Assembly: GCA_907163375.1 (NCBI GenBank)
Contig: CAJQUW010001625.1
Location: 62,001-126,000 of the forward strand
Length of the DNA stretch: 64,000 nt
DNA from: Prostheceraeus crozeri
Taxonomy: Eukaryota > Platyhelminthes > Polycladida > Euryleptidae
Direction of reading: 5' to 3'
Position 1 is the first letter of the stretch. Each line of letters starts with the position of its first letter. Shown piece by piece: positions 45,530-55,321 of the stretch. Under the pieces are notes generated by a model that saw nothing but the letters and a program-made list of their open reading frames with translations, did not search any database and was not told the DNA's origin. The position numbers and the translations under genes are program-made.

Positions 45530-46058
45530 ATGCTTATAGTGGAAACTTTCAGTTTTTTAACTAGAAAAATATTCAGAGAGGCACTAAAGAACTAACGTCA
45601 AATGATTGCTTTAAGTTTTCTTCAGTTAATTTGCGACGTTGGTCCAAAATATTTTAAAACATGTTGTGCTGATCAAGCATTCAGTACTTTTCTGCTAGTT
45701 ATCTGAGACATAGATGGTCATCAAGGTCTACGCGTCAAAGTTGATCTTATTTGTCAGTAGATCAGGTAAGATTCAAGTATTCAGCAATGCTGCATTCAGG
45801 AGTTTCCAGAATATTCGAATGTATCACTCCAATCAATCTGACATTCAGAGGCGACCTCACAGAAACACTTAAGCTATCAAATCTCCAACCCATTTGCTTT
45901 TCACTTACGACTCCTTGTCTAGCACTGGTTCTATGCGGTCGCCCCAGGCCGTCAGCTCAGCGAGGTATAATATCGCACAAAAATGGACAGATTACAGTCT
46001 CAAATGTCTTCATCGACTTTGAAGTGAGTTTCCTGATCTCCGAGACGGCGTGTTGTTT
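45530..46058. other. Non-coding stretch
   Basis: No gene recognised between the two inverted-repeat structures. Confidence 0.4.
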
Positions 46059-46255
46059 ATGATGAATGCCAAAGAAAAAATCTCTCCCATTTTTACGACT
46101 TCTATGTACATGTATATTGTAAAATAAATTCACCCGACGCGTTCACCGTAACCCTTGACACAGTCTGTGTAGACGAAGCGCGTCGGGTGAATTTATTTTA
46201 CAATATACATAGAAGTCGTAAAAATGGGAGAGATTTTTTCTTTGGCATTCATCAT
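46059..46255. repeat. Near-perfect palindrome, arms about 77-83 bp
   Basis: Arm 46059-46141 and arm 46179-46255 are inverted copies that differ essentially by one six-base insertion (TACATG) in the left arm. The spacer is 37 bp. At the spacer boundary, GTCTGTGTAGACGAAG then CGCGTCGGG resembles the stem II and GACGAAAC segment of a decayed hammerhead. The near-identity implies recent formation or ongoing arm conversion. Confidence 0.85.
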
Positions 46256-46324
46256 GACTGACCTCCCGTACAGACAACAGTCATGGATGAGCTCACACTT
46301 CGGCTTCAGTCAGTCAGGAACGAA

Positions 46325-48540
46325 TTATATTTGAGTGACATTTCACATGTTTACACGTCTCAAGGCCACTGTACAAAATTTCATCAAAATTATAATAATA
46401 AAAGTATGTAAGTAAAAAGCATTTAGTACAAAAATTACGTATAACAGGATTTTAAGAAATGCTGCTTAATTGATTTCTTAAAAATATGCGGTTCAGAAAT
46501 GTTCGTTATATGCGGTGGTAATGAGTTCCATGTACGAGAGGCTTGCACACAAAATGAACGTCCTCCGATAGTTGGGTACTTTACCCGAGGAACAATTAGT
46601 GATTGTGTTGTTGAGGATCGAAGACCAGGGCGTCTTGAAGAAGTGTATTTGAAGTCGTGGGCCAGGTAAGAAGGAGCTTTTCCATGAAAACATGCATGTG
46701 TCAACGCAACCAGCCTATAAAGTGGACGGATGTCCGCAGGAAGCCAACCCAGATCTCGAAGTAGAGGACTTACAGATGAAAAGCGTGAAGTTCCAAAAAT
46801 CAAACGTGCACTAGCATGTAACACGGATTGAAACTTGTTAGAGAGTTTACGTGGAATACCGGCCAGGATAGAATTACAAAAGTCGAGGAGAGGCAAGACC
46901 AGTGATTCTATTAGTTTGATAAGGAGAGGACGAGACAGAGAGCGGCCGATGGAACGTATCTGTCGCAAGACACCAAAACACAAGGATGCAACATGAGTCA
47001 CATGAGCACGAAAAGAGACCTCCGAGCCTATGATAACACCAAGACAGCGAACAGACGAAGATGGTTTCACCGTATGATTTCCAACACGAATGGAGTCATT
47101 AGGAAGGAATGAAGCACGACGGGAAGATGAACACCACATTATCTCGCATTTGTTTGCATTTAATAGTAGAAGATTCGATGAGCACCACGCAATAACCTGA
47201 TCTACACACTTAACCATGCGAGAGACCAAGTCACTTGAGTCGTCAGGATGACAGTGACCATACACCTGTACATCGTCGGCATACATTTGTAGAGACAGGT
47301 CAAACTGTGGCATGATTCTGGAGAGTTCGGATGTATAGAGAACAAACAGTAGCGGTCCAATCACGGAGCCCTGTGGAACACCAGCTATCACAGGACTGAA
47401 ATCAGATAGTGTAGAATTAAAAGCTACACGACTTGATCGTCCACGTAAGAATGATTCAATCCACAGCAAGGCAGTACCACTAAAGCCAAAATTTGATTGT
47501 AAACGGGTCAGAAGGATGTGATGATCGATCGTGTCAAATGCGGCTGACAGATCAAGGAAGGTAAGGAGACTTATGCTACCGTTGTCTGCAGCAAGAAGAA
47601 CGTTGGAGGTTATACGAAGAATGACAGTCTCACACGAGTGATGCGGTCGATATGCAGACTGAGTCGCAGGAATTAAGTTGTTTGCATGCAGGTATGAACG
47701 AAGTTGCGCGGATACCAGGCGCTCAAAAAGTTTGGAGACGACAGTAAGGTTGGAGATAGGACGGTAAGATGTCGCGGCATTCAGATCACTGCAGCCCTTC
47801 TTAACCACAGGGGTAATCAAAATTCGCTTCCAACGGGACGGGAAAATACCTGAAGACAACGACGTATTGAACAGATGACTCAGAAAAGGCAGCAGAGATG
47901 GAATGAGTTCTTTCAAAAGAGTCGTAGGAATTACATCACTAGCTGATGATTTGTTGGGTAAGTTATGTACAGCATTTAGGATGTCTTCATCTGTAATTGT
48001 TTGGAAACACTCAAAACTTGAATCGGATAAACTGTGAGAGAAGTGCGGAGGAGAGAAATCAGTTGTAGCATCTTGGATCCCCTGTATCTTCTGAGTGAAT
48101 GTCTCATGAATATCTTTAGCACTGAGGAAAAAAGGATGAGGTAGGCGACTTCGACCCATTAAGGACTTGAAAGAACGCCATAAACCCTGAGGGTTACCGA
48201 CTTCAGATGTAACTTTTGAATACCAGAAGGATTCACGTTTTTCTTTCGACAAGGAGCGATAATACCTCACAGCAGCTTTAAAAGCTTCAAGATTAGAATA
48301 ATGTTGAGGATCGGATGAGGAGTCAGTACTGTGAGGTCTTCGTAGGGAGCGTTCAAGTTGACGAACCTGGCGTTTGGCGTCTCGACACTCAGTATCGTAC
48401 TATGGATCAGATGGACGTTGTCGAATTCTTGCAGTGCGTAAGGGTATCTATTGATCGATTGCTGCAGTCAGAGTGTAGTCAATAGAGAAGCCAGTTCAGT
48501 CAAGTCATTGACGGGTGAGAAGAGGCAGCGACCCGAATGT
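46325..48540 (-). mobile_element. 5'-truncated LINE (L2/CR1/Crack-like) with long open RT frame
   Basis: On the minus strand the element runs from ORF2 sequence preceding the RT (traceable to about 48540), through a continuous RT frame, to a 3' UTR. The UTR has TTATTATTATAATTTT, TTTTGTACAGTGGCC and TTGAGACGTG, typical of L2/CR1-like tails, and ends near 46325. The endonuclease is missing. Confidence 0.82.
46435..48399 (-). CDS. LINE reverse transcriptase, long uninterrupted frame
   Basis: The frame is open from 48399 down to 46435; the first Met is at 48270 and gives 611 residues. Homology (YDTECRDAKRQVRQLER) precedes that Met, so the protein is truncated, not newly started. RT motifs run in order: SYRPISNLTVVSKLFERL (fingers), LTFLDLSAAFDTIDHHIL (motif A), IAGVPQGSVIGPLLFVLY (B), LQMYADDVQVYG (C), WCSSNLLLLNANKCEIMW (D/E), VRCLGVIIG. 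The thumb LPLLDFCNSILAGIP and C-terminus SFCVQASRTWNSLPPHI follow. All three catalytic aspartates are present. Just upstream a TAG (48400-48402) replaces a conserved Trp in SDPWYDTEC, and another stop lies near 48450. This is the best preserved RT in the window. Confidence 0.88.
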   Translation of the reverse strand, partial: YDTECRDAKRQVRQLERSLRRPHSTDSSSDPQHYSNLEAFKAAVRYYRSLSKEKRESFWYSKVTSEVGNPQGLWRSFKSLMGRSRLPHPFFLSAKDIHETFTQKIQGIQDATTDFSPPHFSHSLSDSSFECFQTITDEDILNAVHNLPNKSSASDVIPTTLLKELIPSLLPFLSHLFNTSLSSGIFPSRWKRILITPVVKKGCSDLNAATSYRPISNLTVVSKLFERLVSAQLRSYLHANNLIPATQSAYRPHHSCETVILRITSNVLLAADNGSISLLTFLDLSAAFDTIDHHILLTRLQSNFGFSGTALLWIESFLRGRSSRVAFNSTLSDFSPVIAGVPQGSVIGPLLFVLYTSELSRIMPQFDLSLQMYADDVQVYGHCHPDDSSDLVSRMVKCVDQVIAWCSSNLLLLNANKCEIMWCSSSRRASFLPNDSIRVGNHTVKPSSSVRCLGVIIGSEVSFRAHVTHVASLCFGVLRQIRSIGRSLSRPLLIKLIESLVLPLLDFCNSILAGIPRKLSNKFQSVLHASARLIFGTSRFSSVSPLLRDLGWLPADIRPLYRLVALTHACFHGKAPSYLAHDFKYTSSRRPGLRSSTTQSLIVPRVKYPTIGGRSFCVQASRTWNSLPPHITNISEPHIFKKSIKQHFLKSCYT

Positions 48541-49130
48541 GACCTGTCATCTCCGCCTCTGTCTTGGTTGAAGAACATCTAATCACCTTGGGCGAACCTC
48601 CAGCCAGGAGTCGTTGAGTGTTCAAATTTGCGTTACATCCCAAAACGTCGAGCCTCACCTTTCAATTCCAGCGTTAACTTATGCATTTTTAGGCAACTTT
48701 CATCATCTTTCCTTGTCTTTGTAATGTTCATGAGTAGATACACTAGAGCTAGAAATAGTCAAAATGCGACCATGTGGGTCGTACTTACAATTGAAGTGGA
48801 TCCTCAGATTTCCATAAGAATTGCTACGTGGCACAAAATTGTCATTTTGTGAATATTCTCCCATTTCTGCTTCTAGGATTCATATGGAAGTGTATGGGAG
48901 TCTTAGACGTGTATCCAGAAGTGGTGTCCAGAAGTGTATGGGGGGGGAACCCAGACAGACATCACCAGTGCGGCTGCGGCTCTTATGAAGGCCACTTGAC
49001 CAAAGTGTGGTGTGCTTTAGCGCATGGTCGAGGCTTCCACTCATTTCATCAGCAGAGCCGTATAAATAATTTCTAATTGTTCGTATTTTCTCTAATAATT
49101 CACAATTTAAAGCAATTGTGCCCCGGTGCG
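48541..49130. other. Non-coding stretch
   Basis: No gene. Includes a run of G at about 48941 next to a short direct repeat of CCAGAAGTG. Confidence 0.45.
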
Positions 49131-50665
49131 ATTTTATAAATGCAAAATAGCACCAGAAGTCTCAACTCGTGCATTGCCACAAACGCGTTTCGTCTGCTCT
49201 CAGTCGGTGTGACACGCAGAATAAAACCGTCATCACAGCCCATGCACTTGCGCACACTCGAGGCCCTAGCAATAAAGCGGCTTACACCAAACTTTTGTGC
49301 TCAGAAGGAGCACTTGTTTACGTTACTTTTACCTTGGTAATTTTTACTTTCTCTTCATTTATATCGTCAATTTTTTTTCTTTGCATATTAGTAATTTTTC
49401 TATACATGTGTAACCTAGGTACATGTGTAATCTTTTATTCGTGAAAAGTATCACGAGACGATAAATCAAAGTGAGAAATATATAGTAAGAAATTAATAAT
49501 AATATTTAAGCTCCCCCTGCCACACCGAATGTAAAATATAAATCATAAAGATAATGTGATAGTATCATAAGTTAAAATAAATGAAAATAGATTCTACAAG
49601 CTAAATGACGCTGATAAGTAAATTGCAAATAATAGGTTTAAACTGCCTAGTAAATTAAAAGTGGACAAGGAGTATCATTCGAGCGCATAATTAAACTTCA
49701 ATTTTGCATTCATTTGGTCAAAGGGCGTTGCCGGTTCGAATGGTCACAGAGGAAATAGAACTGTAACAACACTGTTGGGTAATTCGAATGGTGTTAAGAC
49801 ACACCTTATCATCAACAATGGATCGCGTGGAAATGGAAATAAATCAAGAGCGACGCCTGTCAGATCATTGAATGGAAATAATGGATTCCGCGAGATCAAG
49901 CAATGGGCCCACGAAAAATGGCGAGAATGTAATTTTCGACAGCCAATCCCACGTCAGGAAACAGAGAGGTGTTGCGTATTATCAAGAAGATACATTCCTG
50001 TGAATTAATCGTGCAGTGAAACTAACACTATTTAAAGACTGTAATATTTCTAACCAAAGACACACAAGACGCACTTGGAGCTTTTGAAGAACTCATAGTT
50101 GATTTCGATTGAAATTGTGAACTTGGTAAGTGTCTTTCCTTCGGGGAGTTTGCATGAACCGGTTCACAAGGACAGTGAAATCTATACTGGTAAGGTAGTG
50201 TCGTCGAGTCCGTGTTCTTGGAAATGAGAAAATCTTGTAATGCTATTGAATAAATTCTATCTTTCCTAAATTGCTTTCAAAAATAATCTTCACATAATTC
50301 GGGTTATATTGTGTCTCAAGGATCCTGAGCGGTTCAGGTCCAAGTGCTAGTTATCTTTAGGAGATTTCTAAAACTAAGTTGAATTTATTACTGTATTGGC
50401 GAGGCAATGTTGCCGCCACGGTTTCTAGTTTTGGTACCTCCTTCAGATACATACGTATATTTGGAAGTAAAACCTTCCAAATATTACACATGTACTTATT
50501 CACTTCGCACCTGCTTGACCTGTGTCTGTTCATTGTTAACAGTATTCATGTCTCTATCAGTTTTGGTTCATTCTGCGTGTCACACCGACTGAGAGCAGAC
50601 GAAACGCGTTTGTGGCAATACACGAGTATAATGAGACTTCTGGCGTTATTTTTCATTTATAAAAT
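49131..50665. mobile_element. Unclassified element with about 92-bp terminal inverted repeats
   Basis: Arm 49131-49221 and arm 50571-50665 are inverted copies with only a few differences, including the stretch CCACAAACGCGTTTCGTCTG identical in both. The interior of about 1.35 kb encodes nothing recognisable. The right arm read forward has ACTGAGAGCAGACGAAACGCG, which resembles a damaged hammerhead core (CTGA, then GACGAAAC). A fold-back DNA element or a head-to-head pair of Penelope-like ends are both possible. Confidence 0.65.
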
Positions 50666-51297
50666 TTACAATTTCCAATTCATTTCACTGAGAACTCGGC
50701 GATGATCATCAGGAGACTCCTAGTAGATGTCTCGACCATTTTTTCAGGTTCACGTTAAGGTTAGAGAAGTGTTCGATCATGCCGCCGATAATAAACTTCT
50801 TGTCCTCATTAATGGATCATGTTTGATCTCCACCCGGATATTGACCGGCTGATGAATCATTGAGGCGGTTACATCATCGAAGATTACATCAGAAGGTCAT
50901 CCTCGCTTGGGTCACTCCTACACTGGGAAAATTCTCTCATCTTCGAGCAGAAACTTCATTCGATTTCTTTTCTCTAGGTCGCAGTGTGAGAAGTTTCCCC
51001 TTATTAACGGTGCCGAGATTCATTGTCTCTTGCCAAACCATCATGATCTGACAATTACTCATCAAACCTTTATTTCACCGCTTTTGTTCTGAAAGACAAG
51101 AATTCGAAATCAGTTTTCTATTTCATCAATTATTTATCAGTTTTGAGGGAATTTTGATGTTATTAAAATGTCAACAGCAAATTAATCTGTTGTTGCAGTT
51201 AATTGATTGATTTGTACTGAAAAGCTTTACCATCTTCGATTTTGAAAAGTAAATGATGACGTCATTGCTAAGATAGCATTTAATTTAAAAAATCATT
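50666..51297. other. Non-coding stretch
   Basis: Nothing recognisable. Confidence 0.5.
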
Positions 51298-51395
51298 TAT
51301 ATTTCACAATGCAGTTATCTTTATGACTATTACTTCCATAATTAAGTCTATGCTTCCCGAACAGTGCATGAATTTCAAGGAGAGCAATAAGGAGA
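51298..51395. repeat. Dispersed repeat, copy 2
   Basis: Similar throughout to 29600-29700 in the same orientation (TTATATTTCACAATGC start). Just downstream, ACAGACACTTTTCGTT (about 51405-51420) pairs with AACGAAAAGTGTCTGT (about 51468-51484), a perfect 16-bp stem that copy 1 lacks; copy 1 has a different hairpin at the same position. Confidence 0.55.
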
Positions 51396-51707
51396 ATAAC
51401 AGACACTTTTCGTTGGTGTAACTGCAAATTTTAACATAGAAATTTCAGGAAAATTGTTGATATACTTTAACGAAAAGTGTCTGTTTGTACACTTTACTTC
51501 ATCCTCTGTCACTGAATGATAACTCATTTGAAAGATCATGATCTGTAGATGATTTCTATAATAACCAGTTCAACAAAATAACAATTTGTGTAACTTTTAT
51601 GAGCAAAAATTCGAAAAAATGGAGTCAATACCTTAAATGTCACAATTTTACCACTGGAAATACATAGGATTGTGTTATCCTCTATATTTCTTAAAAGCAA
51701 ATGATCT

Positions 51708-51815
51708 GACCCGGCAGACGCGAAGTTTTGTAGTAGGTTGGAGGTGTACTATTCTATGTGAAAGTTTTATGTACTACCTCGTTCCCTGCACAAGTTCGCG
51801 CTAGCTCCCGGACTA
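51708..51815. repeat. TAGTCCGG-family MITE, copy 2 (partial)
   Basis: Matches 11350-11460 in order: CGGCAGACGCG, GTAGTAGG, GGTGTAC, CCTCGTTCCCTGCA, then CTCCCGGACTA at the terminus. Only one end is preserved. Confidence 0.6.
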
Positions 51816-53275
51816 ATATCCTATTGCTTTATTTGACCTATAATTCTATTGTATGTAACTCTTGAGAGGTCTATGAATATTGCAATTCTTGATCAGTGTT
51901 AGTCACAGATAATGGAGAGATGAAGAAATCTTTGATTGACTTTTATTGAAGTCTATGAAAGTTTGCTCTCTCAATAGATGATAATTCAAGAAAAGTGTGA
52001 AAGTCAATTGAAAAATTGAAAGCAATAGAACGGGAATCATGATAATAGAAAGACATGTTTATGAAAACACCGCATAGAGGAATAAAATAACTGAAAAAGT
52101 TTGAATAATATTCGCTAAATGGGAGTGGGACGCGGGAATCCCATGAGAGCAGCTACAGAACACCAACAATTGTGGATGTCATATTTTTGCTAATTTCTGT
52201 TTGCTGATATTCTTGAGGAACCATCTTTCTGCTATCTATTTCTTTCCTCTTCATTTTACTGATACTGATGTGTGAACATTCAAAAATGGAGTGAATCTAA
52301 GGCCGAAGAACCAGTGGAGCACCAATTTGTGTCCGAAATGAACTTTTATTATGTGTTCTTATAACTTAAGATATTTATATTTTTTCAAGGACATGCGAAT
52401 CGGCAAATTTAGAGTCGAACCGAATCTAGACATGGATAAAATCGGATAAAAAGAACATTCTATACATACCATATCAAATCTCAACATGACGAAATCGAGT
52501 CAGCGAACCAAAATTAGTCTTTCGCTAAAAGGGACACATTTTATTGCTTTTTTGCGATGATCGACATTTGGTACGTTGACCAGAATTTTTATGTGGTCGA
52601 AATGAAGTGTTCCAATCTGTGCCTCGAAGACTAAATAAGTCAATCTGGTGTCTGAGTCAACGTTATCGGAGCTAAGTGCAAAAACCAACATATGAAGGAT
52701 ATTCCGAGTTCGTTTTTTAAATTTTGAGGGTTCTGACTAGAAAGCCTGAATACTGTCAAAAGCAAAAGTTTTCTCAAAAGCCAGACGTCCTTACCGACCT
52801 CACGAAGGCATCTGGCAGTAGCTTCAATACATCGGAAGCAATGCGCACTTGATGTGGTGTCGAAGCAATGGAATTCACGTATTCTTATCGACATTCAAGC
52901 TGTGAAGTGTGACGATAATTTTTCGATTGAAAACGCTTGGGTACATGTTGCATACCTATCTGATTTCATTTGGAAGATACTTGGATACTCTGGAAGAATT
53001 GAAACAAGAAATGCGGAATTTCTGGCGTTCTCTAGCAAGACGCGATTGCAGCAGAAGATTAAACCAGTCATTACCTAAAAGATGCTGTGTGGTCATTCGC
53101 AACAGTGGTGAAAGACTTCGCCATGAAGACTATCGTTAACGTTGGATAATGATAAAATTGGAAGTCACCTTTCCATTCAGTCACTATCTATTTCAGCTTT
53201 CAAGTTATCGTGCTTTGCATGCATATGATACCTTCATCAACAGATTGAAACATTGTAATGTTATTTATGATAATA
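51816..53275. other. Non-coding stretch
   Basis: No gene supported; overlapping frames at 52500-53139 on both strands match no family I recognise. Confidence 0.45.
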
Positions 53276-53283
53276 GATATGTG

Positions 53284-53601
53284 CAGGGTTTTTTAAGGTT
53301 TTTTCTACGGGTCATCTGATCATTCCCACGGGTCACACTCAAATCGTCTCAAGATCGACTTTCATTAGTGTACGCCTAACGCACTCAGGATTTATAAGCA
53401 AAAGCAGAAGTCATGAATGCAGTCTAATATTCATTTCGCATTTAGCAGTGAATTTTACTCGCGATTCTGTATGTTAATGAGCTATATTGAGATGAATTCT
53501 GGGTATTGATAGTATTGGCTATGGCTCATTACATGTAACGGATGAACGTTCAAAATCCACGGTGCAGAATGTGACCTGTGGAACACCTTAAAAAAACACT
53601 G
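53284..53601. mobile_element. hAT MITE, 318 bp, with 8-bp duplication
   Basis: The left end is CAGGGTTTTTTAAGGTTTT and the right end, read inverted, is CAGTGTTTTTTTAAGGTG. The subterminal block ACGGGTCA/ACAGGTCACA is also inverted. The flanks GATATGTG (53276-53283) and GATAGGTG (53602-53609) differ at one base. There is no coding capacity. Size, termini and duplication together make a non-autonomous hAT a firm call. Confidence 0.85.
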
Positions 53602-53609
53602 GATAGGTG

Positions 53610-55321
53610 TATTGACTTCAAAACAATACGTTATTTGTTAACTTCTGTCGGATAGTTAGAAAGCTATGCCACTTTCAAATTTAGTCACATTTTCTATGCT
53701 GCACCCTGTACATGCTCGTCGCACTCACTGCAGGATCATATTCATGTATGAACTTTCTCTATATCATGTTTAGATAAATTTCTATGATTTTTACTGTTTC
53801 TGATCATACTTCTGCTCATGGTCATAGATATAAGCTTAAAATCCAATCTTGTAATTATTAATCAGTCGTTTTTTACAAAAGTATTGGAATGCCTTATCTG
53901 AACAAGAAGTTACCGTCACAACAATTGGAGAGTTTAAATAGAGTGCGTGTATTTAAATTTTACATTCGGCCAAGTGAAATTTAGTGATGTTTTCACGTCT
54001 GTTTGACCCTAAGGGGTTTTGCATAATAATAAGCAAAACAATGTCTTGAGAGAGTTCATGCTATGACAGTTAAAATTCAGTTTTAACTATCAGATTTCTA
54101 GTTTTTCCCATAGCACAATGTCAAGTGATTCCTCTCTTCAGGATGTTTACTCCACCTACGATGTGAAAGGGAAGCATCATCGCTTTCAGCCAGATCGAAC
54201 ACCTTGCAAGAAGTTGTCGTGGATTGTTTTCGGTTAACCTTCGTCTACTGCTTCTATGATGCAAACAGTAATGCAAAGGAAGTTATCTCAGACGACGACC
54301 TACTTAATTATTCAATTTTGCATAAAAAAAGGTGGAATTGTTGCTGTTTTCAATTTATGAAGAAATCTGCTCATTTGTGGAGGCGCCTACATTTTCCCTT
54401 AAGATGAAATTTCAGTAAAATAATCATTGTTGGTTTGAAAAGAGGTCTGTCTGAACATTGAAAAGAGGTCTGTCTGAACATTGAAAAAAAGAAAATAGGA
54501 AAGAATAGTAACTGATATTAGCTTTAACCAAATAATTTCGGATAATGAACGAAATCATCTTCAGGTAAGTGATCTTAACGATTTCGTTTCATTGCATCAA
54601 AGCTACCATTAATATACTTGGCCTTCCTGTTTTCATCTTTAGTCATCATTGAACGGTTTATGAATAAAGGAGCTTTACTTCAGTAAAAGTTGATCACTGT
54701 TGTTTAAAACGTTAACAAGGAAAACCTGCTCTGAATCTCACTTCTATGGTTTGTTTCAGGGTTCATTCATTTCTCATCTTCTCAGCAATTTCATTTTTCT
54801 ATCTTTAAGTTCAACATCCGATGCCTTTCTGTTCTGTCAACCTCCCACATTCCCTCTTGACGGTCAGCTGAAGGTCGATAAGATTGGCCGTTCGCCATCT
54901 CGAAACAAAGAAAATTTGACCTTTTATCTGTGAAAGGAATTTGGCGGGTGACCAACTGATGCTTAGAAAATCATGGTAAAACGACGGGAGAGAAATTATT
55001 CAATGAAATGACAGTCTTGCAAGAACTTAACTTCATAAGATTTTAAATTTTACAGTGATGTCGATTCATCTGAATATGTGGCACTTCAAAGCAGTTATCG
55101 CTACTGCGAATGTAATTCAGATATCGATATGAGAATGTTGGTTTATATTTTCTATATGGTTTATACATCACTTGTGCATGAATACGGTCGTTGAAAGCGC
55201 TCGCGTGAGTCAGTGGCACTTTTTCACGAAGTAATTTTGTCAAGATTTGACATGGGAGGCTCCAAACAGATAATTTAACAAATTCACCAGTAGTCATCAG
55301 ACTACTGATCTGACAACAACC
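53610..55321. other. Non-coding stretch
   Basis: No gene. A perfect 23-bp tandem duplication lies at 54435-54480. Confidence 0.5.
54435..54480. repeat. 23-bp tandem duplication
   Basis: TTGAAAAGAGGTCTG and the following CTGAACA are repeated once, identically and head to tail. It is a simple recent slippage or duplication event. Confidence 0.85.
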
